From contig OZ257144.1 in the NCBI GenBank assembly GCA_965279205.1, forward strand, positions 3,162,001 through 3,226,000: a DNA stretch of 64,000 nt, given 5' to 3'. The translations under genes and the position numbers were made by a program. Shown here one piece after another: positions 20,268 through 29,520 of this stretch. The stretch comes from UBA7672 sp965279205. Lineage in GTDB: Bacteria; Pseudomonadota; Alphaproteobacteria; Caulobacterales; Hyphomonadaceae. Every line of letters starts with the position of its first letter. The first letter of the stretch is position 1. Below the pieces are notes generated by a model. That model made no database searches. It was not told where the DNA came from and was given only the letters and a program-made list of their open reading frames with translations.

Positions 20268-21248
20268 ATGCGTACTGCCAGTGTAACGTCGGTTTTGGCT
20301 GTTCTTTTCCTAGCGACAGCCTGCGGCGGCCCCAGCGACCCCACCGCAACCGCCTCCACAGAGGCGGCCGCGTCTGCCAAGGCCGCCTCATCCAGTGAAC
20401 TCGCCGCCCCAGCCTCCGGCGCATTGGCGCTGCACGAACGACTTGATTGCCTGCGGCAATCCGGGGGCGTCCTGCTGATTGGCCACCGCGGCGGCCCCAC
20501 CCGCGACTATCCGGAAAACGCCCTCGAAACCTTTGAGCGAACCTTCAAGGCCGGCACAAGGGCCATGGAAATCGACATTGCCGAAACGAAGGATGGAAAG
20601 CTCATCCTGATGCATGACGACGAGCTGGATCGCACAACCACGGGCGCGGGACTGGTCTCCGACCATACCTGGGACGAGATCGCGAAACTGAAGCTCGAAA
20701 CCTACAGCAAGGAAACCGAATTCCACCCACCAACCCTGCAGGAGGCCCTGACATGGGCCGTCCGGACCGGCGCCATCGTGGAACTCGACAAGAAGAAGTC
20801 CGCCGACTGGGGGCCGATCATCGACCAAGTCCGTGCGGCGAAGGCCGAGAACAACGTATTCCTGATTACCTACACGGACGAACAGGCCGTGGAGGTCCAT
20901 AAACTGGCGCCCGATCTGGTCATCACAGCCACGGTAAAAGGCATCTCCGATCTCGACGCACTTCTGGCGAAAGGTGTGAAAGCGGATCGCTTGGTCGCTT
21001 GGACGGGCACGTCGGATCCCGATCCGGCCCTGTGGAAGGCGCTGGCTCAGCGCGGCGTCGAATCCGCGTTCGGTACGCTTGGTCCCCGGTCCTCTTCGCT
21101 GGACGACAAATACTTCGAGGATGGCGACGGTTCGGAGTTCAACGGACTTGTCGAAGGAGGCCTTCCGATTCTGGTTACCGACCTCACGGACAAGGTGTCC
21201 CGGCAGCTTGCCGCCCCGCGGCAGAAGTCGGCGTCCTGCGGTCTCTAG
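20268..21248 (+). CDS. Glycerophosphodiester phosphodiesterase-family lipoprotein
   Basis: A 326-residue enzyme with a lipobox (ATAC) ending at C19 and an alanine-rich tether to about residue 55. The GDPD active-site set is present: H73-R74 in IGHRGG, E101 and D103 in MEIDIAETKDG, and H116-D117 in LMHDDELDRTT. Hydrolysis of glycerophosphodiesters, giving glycerol-3-phosphate in the envelope, is the expected reaction. A strong GGGGGG lies upstream of the ATG. It stands alone on the plus strand. Confidence 0.9.
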   Translation: MRTASVTSVLAVLFLATACGGPSDPTATASTEAAASAKAASSSELAAPASGALALHERLDCLRQSGGVLLIGHRGGPTRDYPENALETFERTFKAGTRAMEIDIAETKDGKLILMHDDELDRTTTGAGLVSDHTWDEIAKLKLETYSKETEFHPPTLQEALTWAVRTGAIVELDKKKSADWGPIIDQVRAAKAENNVFLITYTDEQAVEVHKLAPDLVITATVKGISDLDALLAKGVKADRLVAWTGTSDPDPALWKALAQRGVESAFGTLGPRSSSLDDKYFEDGDGSEFNGLVEGGLPILVTDLTDKVSRQLAAPRQKSASCGL

Positions 21249-21742
21249 CGGTGCTAGTCCGCCTGTTGCGTTGCAGCAATTCTCACGCGTCGCTTGAATT
21301 GCGAATACAGCTGCGCGGAGCGCTTCCTATTTCCCCAACACTACCTGGGATTAACTGGAAATGTGCCCGGAGCCGCGATGTCGCGCCGCAGCAGTTGGCG
21401 CCAAGATTTCACTCGACCTCACGCGCTCAGGCTGGCTAAACGGGCGCCGGCGAGGCTCGTCGCCAGGGGGGTGCTAAGGCGTGCGGCAAGGAGTAGAGTC
21501 CGTGTTTACAAGGGTTCGTCGGCCTCCCTGCATGGACGCGCCCGGTTCTGGAATTTCGCACGACGGGCGATTCGGCCTGACCGAGAGAGTGATGGGCTCG
21601 ATGCTGGCACAAGTCCTGCTGCTCGAATGAACTTTTGGTAGCGGAGCGTGCGGGCGCTCTGGGTAAACGGATTTGGAGAGGAAGGGCGCTGACCCTTCGC
21701 CCGGATCCCAGGCTTCGATGGGTTGTTGTGGGAATTCCTGAA
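21249..21742. other. Long intergenic stretch with no recognised gene
   Basis: About 490 bases between the glycerophosphodiesterase and pckG. Short open frames exist on both strands, but none has a ribosome site together with a recognisable product. There is a small inverted repeat around GGCGAGGCTCGTCGCC near 21450. The last part presumably carries the pckG promoter and leader, but I could not pick out a convincing promoter or riboswitch. Confidence 0.4.
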
Positions 21743-23602
21743 ATGAAGACGACGAGCGAGGCTCTGGTGCGAACAAACTCGACCAGCCGTGCGTCCGCCT
21801 CCGTCCCCGGTCTTGAGCCGGCGCCGACGAAACACCGCAAGCTGATCGAGTGGGTGCGCGAGATCGCCGCCCTCACCAAGCCCGACCGCATTCACTGGTG
21901 CGATGGTTCAGACGCCGAGTTCGAACAGCTCACCTCCGAACTCATCGCCCTTGGCACTCTGAAGCGCCTCAACCCTGCCAAGCGGCCCAACTCCTTCTAC
22001 GCCGCGTCCGATCCGAAGGACGTCGCGCGCGTCGAGAGCCGCACCTTCATCTGCTCCGAGAAGCAGGCTGACGCCGGCCCGACCAACAACTGGGCCAACC
22101 CCACTGAAATGCGCGCCAAGCTCGCTGGCCTGTTCGATGGCTGCATGAAGGGCCGCACGATGTATGTCGTGCCGTTCTGCATGGGTCCGCTCGGTTCGAA
22201 GATTTCCGCGCTCGGCGTCGAGATAACGGACTCCGGCTACGTCGCCATCTCGATGCGCGTCATGACCCGCATGGGCCGCGCCGCCCTCGAACAGATGGGC
22301 GATGACGGCTTCTTCGTTCCCGCCGTCCACACGCTCGGCGCGCCTCTTTCTTCGGGACAAAAAGACGTTCCGTGGCCCTGCAACGAAGACAAGTACATCG
22401 TCCACTATCCCGAGACCCGCGAGATCTGGTCTTACGGTTCGGGCTATGGCGGCAACGCGCTTCTTGGCAAGAAATGCTATGCCCTCCGCATCGCCTCGGT
22501 GATGGCGCGTGATGAAGGCTGGCTCGCCGAGCACATGCTGATCCTCAAGCTGACCTCGCCGGAAGGCGACGTGAAATACGTCACCGCCGCCTTCCCGTCG
22601 GCCTGTGGCAAGACCAACCTCGCCATGCTTGAGCCTACGCTGAAAGGCTGGAAGGCCGAGACGATCGGCGACGACATTGCCTGGATGCGCTTCGGCGACG
22701 ATGGCCAGCTCTACGCCATCAACCCGGAAGCCGGTTTCTTCGGCGTCGCCCCCGGCACGTCGGCCGCGACCAACAAGAACGCGCTCGACTCCTGCGCCAA
22801 GAACACCGTCTTCACCAATGTTGCGCTGACCGCTGACGGCGATGTGTGGTGGGAAGGCATGACGAAAGAGCCGCCGGAAGGCCTTACCGACTGGCGCGGC
22901 CGTCCGTGGTCGCCGGCGATGGGCGAGCCTGCCGCTCACCCCAACGCACGCTTTGCCTGCCCGGCCGAGCAGTGCCCCGTGATCGCGTCCGAGTGGGCCG
23001 ATCCGAAAGGCGTTCCGATCTCCGCCATCCTGTTCGGCGGCCGCCGCGCGTCAGCTGTTCCGCTTGTCACCGAAGCCTTCGACTGGGAGCACGGCGTGTT
23101 CATGGGCTCGACGGTTGCCTCCGAAGGCACCGCCGCCGCCGAGAACAAGGTCGGCGAACTCCGCCGTGACCCGTTCGCGATGCTGCCCTTCGCCGGCTAC
23201 AACATGGCCGACTACTTTGCTCACTGGTTGAAGATCGGCCAGCGCTCGGGCGCCAGGCTGCCAAAGATCTACTTCGTCAACTGGTTCCGGAAAGACAGGA
23301 ACGGCAAGTTCATCTGGCCGGGCTTCGGCGAGAACACCCGCGTGCTCAAGTGGATCGTCGATCGCCTGACCGGCAAGGCGCAGGCCGTCGACACCGCCAT
23401 CGGCCGCGTGCCCGCCAAATCCTCACTCGACGTCTCGGGCCTTTCGCTCACCGACGAACAGCTCGACACGCTGCTGGGCGTCGACCATGAAGTCTGGCGC
23501 GAGGAAGCCGGTCTCATCCCCGCCTTCTTCGACAAGTTCGGCGACCGCCTGCCCAAGGCGCTCTGGGAACAGCAGAAGTCGCTGGTGAAGCGGCTCGGCT
23601 AA
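21743..23602 (+). CDS. pckG: Phosphoenolpyruvate carboxykinase (GTP)
   Basis: A 619-residue enzyme that interconverts oxaloacetate and phosphoenolpyruvate with GTP, the first step of gluconeogenesis. The kinase loop PSACGKTN lies at 285-292. GYGGNALLGKKC and MGPLGSKISALGVEITDSGY are diagnostic of the GTP family rather than the ATP family. The ATG at 21743 fits the usual N-terminus; an in-frame extension of 36 codons has no ribosome site. A strong hairpin terminator follows the stop. Confidence 0.96.
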   Translation: MKTTSEALVRTNSTSRASASVPGLEPAPTKHRKLIEWVREIAALTKPDRIHWCDGSDAEFEQLTSELIALGTLKRLNPAKRPNSFYAASDPKDVARVESRTFICSEKQADAGPTNNWANPTEMRAKLAGLFDGCMKGRTMYVVPFCMGPLGSKISALGVEITDSGYVAISMRVMTRMGRAALEQMGDDGFFVPAVHTLGAPLSSGQKDVPWPCNEDKYIVHYPETREIWSYGSGYGGNALLGKKCYALRIASVMARDEGWLAEHMLILKLTSPEGDVKYVTAAFPSACGKTNLAMLEPTLKGWKAETIGDDIAWMRFGDDGQLYAINPEAGFFGVAPGTSAATNKNALDSCAKNTVFTNVALTADGDVWWEGMTKEPPEGLTDWRGRPWSPAMGEPAAHPNARFACPAEQCPVIASEWADPKGVPISAILFGGRRASAVPLVTEAFDWEHGVFMGSTVASEGTAAAENKVGELRRDPFAMLPFAGYNMADYFAHWLKIGQRSGARLPKIYFVNWFRKDRNGKFIWPGFGENTRVLKWIVDRLTGKAQAVDTAIGRVPAKSSLDVSGLSLTDEQLDTLLGVDHEVWREEAGLIPAFFDKFGDRLPKALWEQQKSLVKRLG

Positions 23603-23624
23603 CCCAGCGAACAATCAGAAACAC

Positions 23625-23659
23625 AACAGGCTCGGCTCATCGCTGGGCCTGTTTGTTTT
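23625..23659 (+). terminator. Rho-independent terminator after pckG
   Basis: AACAGGC (23625-23631) pairs with GCCTGTT (23647-23653) around a 15-base loop that can pair further, and is followed by a T-rich tail TTGTTTT. It lies 23 bp past the pckG stop and before the next gene. Confidence 0.8.
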
Positions 23660-23699
23660 CCGCGCGAGCTGAGGCACATTCCCCTCGCACGGGGACTTC

Positions 23700-24455
23700 A
23701 TGACAGACCACACATTCGCGGATGAGATCGCCGCCAAGACGGCGCCGCGGCCCAAAGGGTTCTACGTTTCGGCGGAGCACAAGTCGCTGCGCGGCTTCGC
23801 TGTCGCGCTGAACATCTCGCTGTTTCTTTATGTGCTCGTCTGCGCCGCGCTGCTGGGGCTGGTGGCCTACGGCCTGTGGTTCATCGACCAGTATACAAAT
23901 GTTGGCTTCACGACCACGGACGAGTTCCTCGATGCGGCCAGCCTGATCGATCGCGTGGCGCGAGCCCTCAACGTCGCCTCGGTCACGGTCCAGATCCTCT
24001 GCGTCGTCACCTACTGCCTCTTCATCTACAACGCGTCCATCAATCTCCACCGCGCGGACGCAAAGGGCCACACGATCGGACCCGACTGGTCGGTCGGCTG
24101 GTCGTTCATTCCGTTCATCAACCTGTTCAAGATCTACCAGGTGATGCGGCAGATCTGGTCCGCCTCCCGCAATCCGCGCAATCCTGCGCGTGGCGCCCCG
24201 ATGTTCATGGCGGTGTGGTGGATATTCTATGTCGGCGCCGACGTTCTTGCGTTCATCGCCGTGCGGCGGGCGACCGCCGCGTTTGGTACGTGGGGCATAC
24301 CTGACACCGAAGAACTTACCCGGTCGATGTGGATCGACATTGCGGCAGCGTCGCTTGGCCTGATCTCCGGCATATTGCTGATCGCCATCGTCAGCGGCAT
24401 CACCAGCGCTCAAAGGAAGTGGCGAAATGCCGATCCAGAAGCGCCGCCGGCCTGA
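23700..24455 (+). CDS. DUF4328-domain membrane protein
   Basis: A 251-residue inner-membrane protein with about five hydrophobic helices. The signature region is GPDWSVGWSFIPFINLFKIYQ in the middle, followed by VMRQIW, which fits DUF4328. It has its own start after the pckG terminator, so it is probably transcribed separately. The role of the family is unknown. Confidence 0.82.
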   Translation: MTDHTFADEIAAKTAPRPKGFYVSAEHKSLRGFAVALNISLFLYVLVCAALLGLVAYGLWFIDQYTNVGFTTTDEFLDAASLIDRVARALNVASVTVQILCVVTYCLFIYNASINLHRADAKGHTIGPDWSVGWSFIPFINLFKIYQVMRQIWSASRNPRNPARGAPMFMAVWWIFYVGADVLAFIAVRRATAAFGTWGIPDTEELTRSMWIDIAAASLGLISGILLIAIVSGITSAQRKWRNADPEAPPA

Positions 24456-24560
24456 CCCGGCCCGAGTTATCCCACAGCCAAAGGCCTTACGGCCCTGACT
24501 CCATTGAGTGCGCCCGATAAGTTATCCCCGTCCCTTCGGACCGGGCGGATACTCGCGCCC

Positions 24561-25073
24561 ATGACCCAGGCACGAACCTGCGCAAACGGGCTGGTAACCC
24601 CATCGCTTCCCCAGCCTTGGCTGGCAGCGCTGCTGCGCATGTTCGTCGAGCTTGTGCTCAACGTTGGTTCTTTCCTCCAGATGCGCGCCCGCCGTCTTCC
24701 CGCTGAATGCCACAGCGACGTGACGCCGGCCGCGCTGCCCGAAGGACGGACCGACACCCAATCGGAGAACCCGACGGCTGCGGCAAGCAGCCAGACCACC
24801 GAAGCCCTCATGCTGAGGGATCGCGACGCCATCGTCTCGAAGCACGAGCGCGTGCTTACAGCCGCCAGCCGCGCGCTGGCCCGGCATGGGGATTTGTTAT
24901 CCCGGAAGCGCGCCTTGTCGCGCCGAAGCCGCAAGGCGAAGGCGGAAGCGCTGTCCGGGACCCATTCCTCAACACTCGGATTCGCGGATCAATGGATCCC
25001 GGCCTTCCAGCGCTCACGCGCTTCCAGCCGGGATGACAGCTGCGAGATTCCGCCCGCACCCAGCCTGACCTAG
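24561..25073 (+). CDS. Doubtful hypothetical protein whose 3' half is repeat-derived
   Basis: A 170-codon open frame starting at ATG with MTQARTCANG. The first half has a short hydrophobic stretch (LAALLRMFVELVLNVGSFLQ) and an Arg-rich segment. From about codon 114 onward the reading frame runs through two palindromic repeat elements, so residues such as WIPAFQRSR are repeat translation products, not a conserved domain. There is no clear ribosome site at the ATG. The gene could be a short real protein extended by repeat insertion, or not a gene at all. Confidence 0.35.
   Translation: MTQARTCANGLVTPSLPQPWLAALLRMFVELVLNVGSFLQMRARRLPAECHSDVTPAALPEGRTDTQSENPTAAASSQTTEALMLRDRDAIVSKHERVLTAASRALARHGDLLSRKRALSRRSRKAKAEALSGTHSSTLGFADQWIPAFQRSRASSRDDSCEIPPAPSLT
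24901..24961. repeat. Palindromic repeat element 1 (REP-like, branched hairpin)
   Basis: TCCCGGA at 24901-24907 pairs with TCCGGGA at 24955-24961; next in, AGCGC pairs with GCGCT; an inner GCCTTG/CAAGGC forms a second stem. The architecture is that of a repetitive extragenic palindrome. Copies outside the window would need a genome search. Confidence 0.6.
24996..25034. repeat. Palindromic repeat element 2 (REP-like)
   Basis: ATCCCGGC (24996-25003) pairs with GCCGGGAT (25027-25034), with inner AGCGC/GCGCT around a TCAC loop. The form GGATCCCGGC...GCCGGGATGACA is a common intergenic repeat in alphaproteobacterial genomes. It lies 34 bp after element 1. Confidence 0.65.
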
Positions 25074-25122
25074 CTCAGGCCCAAATCCCCCCAACCCAAC
25101 CCGCGAGACAGCGCCCCAGCGC

Positions 25123-25497
25123 CTATTCCAGCCCCAGCTCCCTGCGCGTCTTCTTCGGCAACCCCGCCGCCGCCAGCCGATGCGACATCCGCAGATACTG
25201 CTTCAGCTCCGATTTGCTGAGACCCGGCCGGTCGAAACTCTGGATCCACTTCATTCCGCGCGAAGCAAAATAAGGGGCCGGTTTGCAACCCGGCGCGTCG
25301 CGCAGTACTTCCCAGCCGATATCGGAAACCTTGAACGTGATCCCGGGCTCGTGGCCTGCCTCGAACCACGCGACGGCGAACACCTTTCCCGTCGGCCCGC
25401 CCACCTTCCAGACATGCGCCCCGCCCCACTGCACCACATGGCTGGTCGCGGGCAGGGATTTGCAGAAAGCGTTGTACTCCCGGACGGTGAGCGGCAC
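25123..25497 (-). CDS. MmcQ/YjbR-family protein
   Basis: A 124-residue protein of the YjbR fold. It shows the early HVVQWGGAHVWKVGG, KVFAVAWFE in the middle, and the APYFASRGMKWIQ segment before the final helices, all typical of the family. The start is a GTG three bases after the stop of the upstream cyclase gene, so it is the last gene of that run. The family resembles CyaY-like DNA-binding folds; its cellular role is unproven. Confidence 0.85.
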   Translation of the reverse strand: MPLTVREYNAFCKSLPATSHVVQWGGAHVWKVGGPTGKVFAVAWFEAGHEPGITFKVSDIGWEVLRDAPGCKPAPYFASRGMKWIQSFDRPGLSKSELKQYLRMSHRLAAAGLPKKTRRELGLE

Positions 25498-25500
25498 GCG

Positions 25501-26460
25501 TCAGCGGATGGCAACCGGATTGATCACCATCTGCACCGTGCCAACGATGCGCGGGATTCCCAGCACGAACAGGAATTCCTTCACGCCGTCTGCCGCGAGC
25601 TGGTTGGTGTCGATCGTCTCGAGGATATGGACGCCATTCTTGGCCAGCAGCGTCTGGTGAACGATGAATGTCTTCCCCGGGGGCGACGGCAGCGCTTCGA
25701 GCGCAACGGTGTCCGATCCGACCGCGACTACGCCAAGGTCCGCAAGAAACTGCGCGCCATCTTCACCGATGCCCGGTTCGCGCGAGCGATAGACATCCCG
25801 GTCGGAGACCATCTTCCCGGCCATCCAGCCGGTGTGGAACAGCACGACGTCGCCCTTGCCGATGGTGACGCCCTGCGCCTTCATCGCCGCCTGTATCTCT
25901 GCGCGGTTGTAGGTGTCGCCAACCTCCAGCATCGGCTTGCCGTACTGCCTGGTCATATCGATCAGCACGCCACGGGTGACGATGGGCGGAATGTCGGCCG
26001 GCTGCAGGATGCGCGAGCTTGCGACCTCCTTGCCGGTGATGCCGTTGTAATAGTGGTGGTCGACACCAAGGTGAGCCAGACCGTCGATCTGTGTCCCGAT
26101 CCCCATCGACAGCGTCACCCGCTCATCGAACGCGGTCACCCGCTGGCTGCCGTTGGACGTGTAGTCGGCATTCGGTCCCGGAGTACGTTCCGTCGTCATC
26201 GTGCGGCTGCCGTATGCAGGGGTCTCAGGACCGGTCGGCACGCCCAGCGCATAGACCTTGCCCGTCGTCACCAGCTTCGCCGCCTTCTTCGCGCCCTCAG
26301 GCGTCAGATTGTTCACCGCGCCCAGCCTGTCGGCTTCGCCGTATTTCGAATCCCACCACGGCTCCTTGTGCTCCGCCGCCGGCGGGGCCTGCTGGGCGAT
26401 CGCGGTTTCGGAACAGCAGGACAGCACGACAGCCAGAGCCAGCCGATGCAGAAACTCCAT
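25501..26460 (-). CDS. Cyclase / kynurenine-formamidase-like hydrolase, exported
   Basis: A 319-residue protein with a signal-peptide-like start (LHRLALAVVLSCCSETAIAQ), so it is probably periplasmic. The family PF04199 metal site is seen as GIGTQIDGLAHLG (the usual HxGTHxD has Gln at the second position here) and HHYYNG. RLGAVNNLTPEGAKKAA near the start is typical of bacterial members. GGGAG precedes the ATG. These enzymes hydrolyse cyclic amides or formamides; the substrate is unknown. It is followed by the YjbR gene. Confidence 0.85.
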   Translation of the reverse strand: MEFLHRLALAVVLSCCSETAIAQQAPPAAEHKEPWWDSKYGEADRLGAVNNLTPEGAKKAAKLVTTGKVYALGVPTGPETPAYGSRTMTTERTPGPNADYTSNGSQRVTAFDERVTLSMGIGTQIDGLAHLGVDHHYYNGITGKEVASSRILQPADIPPIVTRGVLIDMTRQYGKPMLEVGDTYNRAEIQAAMKAQGVTIGKGDVVLFHTGWMAGKMVSDRDVYRSREPGIGEDGAQFLADLGVVAVGSDTVALEALPSPPGKTFIVHQTLLAKNGVHILETIDTNQLAADGVKEFLFVLGIPRIVGTVQMVINPVAIR

Positions 26461-26556
26461 GTGGTCGCTCTCCCTCAGGTCAGCATTGCCGCTGACTCGT
26501 ATTTTGGAGGAGCCTGCCACAGCGTTGACGCGAGCGCCAACGGGTCTGCCGCACGA

Positions 26557-27231
26557 TCAGGGGTAAAGACGCCGTGTAGTCCAGGGCCTGCCAGCAGCCT
26601 CCCGGGTGAACTCCAGCCGGTCGTGCAGGCGGAATGGCCTGTCGCGCCAGAATTCGATGCGGGTTGGAATCACGCGCCAGCCGATCCAGTGCGGCGGACG
26701 CGGCGTTTTCCCGAACGCATACTTCGCCGCAAACTTCGCGATACGGCCTTCCAGCTCGAACCGGCCCTCCATCGGCCGCGACTGCTCGGACGCCCAGGCG
26801 CCGATCTGACTGTCCTTGGCGCGCGTCGAGAAATAGGCGTCGGCTTCCTCGGCCGTGGCCGTCTCGACCCGTCCGGACACCCTCACCTGCCGCCTCAGGC
26901 TCTTCCAGTGGAAGCACAGCGCGGCCTGCGCGTTCGCGGCCAGCTGCTGGCCCTTCCGGCTTTCGCCGTTGGAATAGAACACGAAGCCATCCGCCGACGT
27001 ACCCTTCAGCAGGACCATCCGGACATCCGGCGCGCCGTGAGCGTCGGCCGTCGCCAGCGCCATGGCGTTGGCGTCGTTCGGCTCCTTCTTCTTCGCGTCT
27101 TCGAGCCAGTCATTGAACAGCGCAAACGGGTCCGTCTTTGCGAACCAGCCGGAATCGTCCGGAGAGTTTGCAGCCGCCTTGGCGTACTCTTCAGCCGACG
27201 GAGAAGGAGGAATGGACGTCTTGTCCGCCAT
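26557..27231 (-). CDS. pdxH: Pyridoxamine/pyridoxine 5'-phosphate oxidase
   Basis: A 224-residue FMN enzyme that makes pyridoxal 5'-phosphate. It contains DVRMVLLKG and FVFYSNGESRKGQQL for FMN and substrate binding, the SLRRQVRVSGR strand, EQSRPM, and the classic end PTRIEFWRDRPFRLHDRL...TTRRLYP. The ATG shares a base with the stop of the upstream SDR gene (TGATG), so translation is coupled. Length and ends match the family. Confidence 0.95.
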   Translation of the reverse strand: MADKTSIPPSPSAEEYAKAAANSPDDSGWFAKTDPFALFNDWLEDAKKKEPNDANAMALATADAHGAPDVRMVLLKGTSADGFVFYSNGESRKGQQLAANAQAALCFHWKSLRRQVRVSGRVETATAEEADAYFSTRAKDSQIGAWASEQSRPMEGRFELEGRIAKFAAKYAFGKTPRPPHWIGWRVIPTRIEFWRDRPFRLHDRLEFTREAAGRPWTTRRLYP

Positions 27232-27986
27232 CAGACGATCATCCCACCGTCGACACGGAGAACCTGTCCAGTGATGTAGCTGGCCTTGTCCGAGAGCAGG
27301 AATGCGACGGCGTCCGCGATATTCTGCCCGGAGCCCCAGCGCTTCTCGAGGGGCACAAGCCGCCCCATCCGCTCCAGCGTCTTCTCGCGGTCGAGGCCTT
27401 TCGAAAAGGCCGTCGACCACATGCCGTCGTCAATCACTCCCGGCGCGATTGCGTTTACGCGCACACCTGCTCGCCCGAAGTCGATCGATGCATTTCGCGT
27501 GAACGAGTTCACCGCGCCCTTCGATGTCGAATAGGCAATCTGTCCCGGCCCACCAGAAAACGCCGACACCGACGAGATGTTCACGACCGACCCACGCTGC
27601 TTGATCAGCGACGCCGACAGCGCATCCGTCAGCAGGATCAGGTTGCGCACATTGACATTGAGCGTCTCATCCAGGCCATCGGCCGTCACCTTGCCCATGC
27701 CCTGGGCCGCGCTTACGCCAGCATTGTTGACGAGGAAGTCCACCTCACCGAGCGCCTTCAGCGACGCCTCTGCCGCAGCCTTCCAGCCATTGGCCGAGCT
27801 CATGTCGGCTGCGATAGCCACGGCGCCATTGGGCAGGCTCGCCGCCAGCGCTTTCAGCTTGTCGGCCGAGCGAGCCACCAGCGCGACCTTCGCGCCATCC
27901 GCCGCCAGCGTGCGAGCGATAGCCTCGCCGATCCCGCGGCTTGCGCCGGTCACCACTGCTGTCTTGCCTTTGAAGTCGTAGGTCAT
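27231..27986 (-). CDS. Short-chain dehydrogenase/reductase (SDR)
   Basis: A 251-residue NAD(P)-dependent oxidoreductase. It has the nucleotide-binding TGASRGIG at 14-21, VNNAG, catalytic Ser in NISSVSAF, and the active site YSTSKGAV, ending YITGQVLRVDGG as in FabG-like enzymes. It is the first gene of a run SDR-pdxH-cyclase-YjbR. It resembles 3-oxoacyl reductases, but nothing here fixes the substrate. Confidence 0.92.
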   Translation of the reverse strand: MTYDFKGKTAVVTGASRGIGEAIARTLAADGAKVALVARSADKLKALAASLPNGAVAIAADMSSANGWKAAAEASLKALGEVDFLVNNAGVSAAQGMGKVTADGLDETLNVNVRNLILLTDALSASLIKQRGSVVNISSVSAFSGGPGQIAYSTSKGAVNSFTRNASIDFGRAGVRVNAIAPGVIDDGMWSTAFSKGLDREKTLERMGRLVPLEKRWGSGQNIADAVAFLLSDKASYITGQVLRVDGGMIV

Positions 27987-28047
27987 TGCGTCTGGCTCCC
28001 GATTTTTCCGGGACTCTAACGATGCGCCTGAGCTTGCGCCAGCGGCA

Positions 28048-29376
28048 TCAGGCCGGAGCGGCGGCGACTATCGCAACGGGCCGGCGCCCCAGATAGTAAA
28101 CCGGGACGCCGAGAGCGATGAGCACGCCCCCCCAGATGAGCGACTCCTGTCCCGCACCGAATATCGCGAACGCCGCATAGAGCGCGGCAATGACCGCGAT
28201 GGCGGCCCATGCACGCGCGCTCCGCCAGGAATGCTTGATCTCCGCCAGCGCACACGCGAGGTAGGCCACGAGGCAGGCAACCGTCGTCATCATGATGAGG
28301 AAGGTGAACGCTCCCACCAGTCCGCGCGAATAGTTCATGAGCAACAACGCCGACGCCAGCACCGAGCTGAATACAAGCGACACCCAGGGGGCCTCTCCCT
28401 TGTTGAGCTTGGCCAGGACTCTCGGCGCCACACCTTCCAGTGCTGCCGCCATCGATTGCTGGGCGGTGCAGAAGATGTTGCCGTTCATCGATCCGACGAT
28501 GGAGATCAGCGCTCCAACCGTGATCACGGGCGGCGCCCACGCGCCAATGCCAAGCACGGCGTCCGCGAATGGCGAGGTCGATGTCGCCAGCATACTGGCA
28601 GGGATCAGCAGCATCACCGCCGCGGTCGAGAGGATATAGACGAGCGCTGCGGTCGTGGTGGCGATGACGACGGCGCGCGGCAATGTCCGCGTCGGATTTC
28701 TTACGTTGCCAGCCGGCATGACGCCGACATCGAGTCCGATAAACGCGAACATGGTGAGCAGTGCCGTTGCGGACAGGATGGCGATCGGGTTGTCGCCGGT
28801 CGGGTTCATGGGTGGCAGGTTCTCTGCCTTGCCGGCGATGAAGCCCCAGACGATCACCAGGGCGAGCGGAATGAGCTTCAGCACAGTCAGCAGCAACTGG
28901 ATGAAGCCGGCCTCCTTGACGCCGCGGGTCAACACAAGGGTCACCGTCCAGATCACCGCCAGCGCCAGAGCAGCCTGATAGCCAGGCTCATTGGCGAGGC
29001 CCGGCACGATCGCATTGAGATAGCCGACGAAGCCGACGGCCAGCGCCGCCGTGGAAATCACGCAAGCGACCCAGTTGCTCCATCCCACAAGGAAGCCCGG
29101 CAATTTTCCGAATGCGTCCTGCACGTAGATTTGCATGCCGCCGGATCGCGTCGTCCGTGACGCCAGGCGCCCGATCGCGAGGGCGATAGTGATCGATCCG
29201 GCCGCCGTGAGCAGCCACCCGCCGAAACTGAGCCCGCCATAGGGCGCGAGAAGCGCGGGCATCATGAAGATGCCAGTTCCGATCATCGTGCCAACTGAGA
29301 AGGCCCAGCACTGCCAGAATCCAATGACCTTCCCCGCCGGCGCAACCGGCGCGTCCGTCCCGCTCGTATCCGACAT
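28048..29376 (-). CDS. APC-family amino-acid permease
   Basis: A 442-residue inner-membrane transporter with about 12 helices. The opening WAFSVGTMIGTGIFMMP is the APC signature for substrate binding at the unwound first helix, and GLDVGVMPAGNVRNPTRTLPRAV is the conserved helix 6 to loop region. It is oriented away from aroC and stands alone. The substrate is probably an amino acid or polyamine. Confidence 0.9.
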   Translation of the reverse strand: MSDTSGTDAPVAPAGKVIGFWQCWAFSVGTMIGTGIFMMPALLAPYGGLSFGGWLLTAAGSITIALAIGRLASRTTRSGGMQIYVQDAFGKLPGFLVGWSNWVACVISTAALAVGFVGYLNAIVPGLANEPGYQAALALAVIWTVTLVLTRGVKEAGFIQLLLTVLKLIPLALVIVWGFIAGKAENLPPMNPTGDNPIAILSATALLTMFAFIGLDVGVMPAGNVRNPTRTLPRAVVIATTTAALVYILSTAAVMLLIPASMLATSTSPFADAVLGIGAWAPPVITVGALISIVGSMNGNIFCTAQQSMAAALEGVAPRVLAKLNKGEAPWVSLVFSSVLASALLLMNYSRGLVGAFTFLIMMTTVACLVAYLACALAEIKHSWRSARAWAAIAVIAALYAAFAIFGAGQESLIWGGVLIALGVPVYYLGRRPVAIVAAAPA

Positions 29377-29520
29377 GACAGTCCCCGCCAGCGCTTCCCC
29401 GGCTCAACACTGGCGCGAGAGCCTTCAGGGATCAATCGCCATCACCAGACAAATCTCGACTACCGCCCCCAGCCCACCCCACATTTGCATTCCCCCGCAG
29501 CCCCCACTAAACCCCGAGCC

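Noticed and set aside
24522..24887. A minus-strand gene opposite the doubtful hypothetical
   Set aside because: No ribosome site, no recognisable domain, and it overlaps the plus-strand frame that has the more protein-like hydrophobic segment.
25180..27279. A 699-codon open frame on the plus strand
   Set aside because: It lies opposite three well-supported minus-strand genes (cyclase, pdxH, YjbR) and shows Arg/His-rich composition typical of antisense frames in GC-rich DNA.
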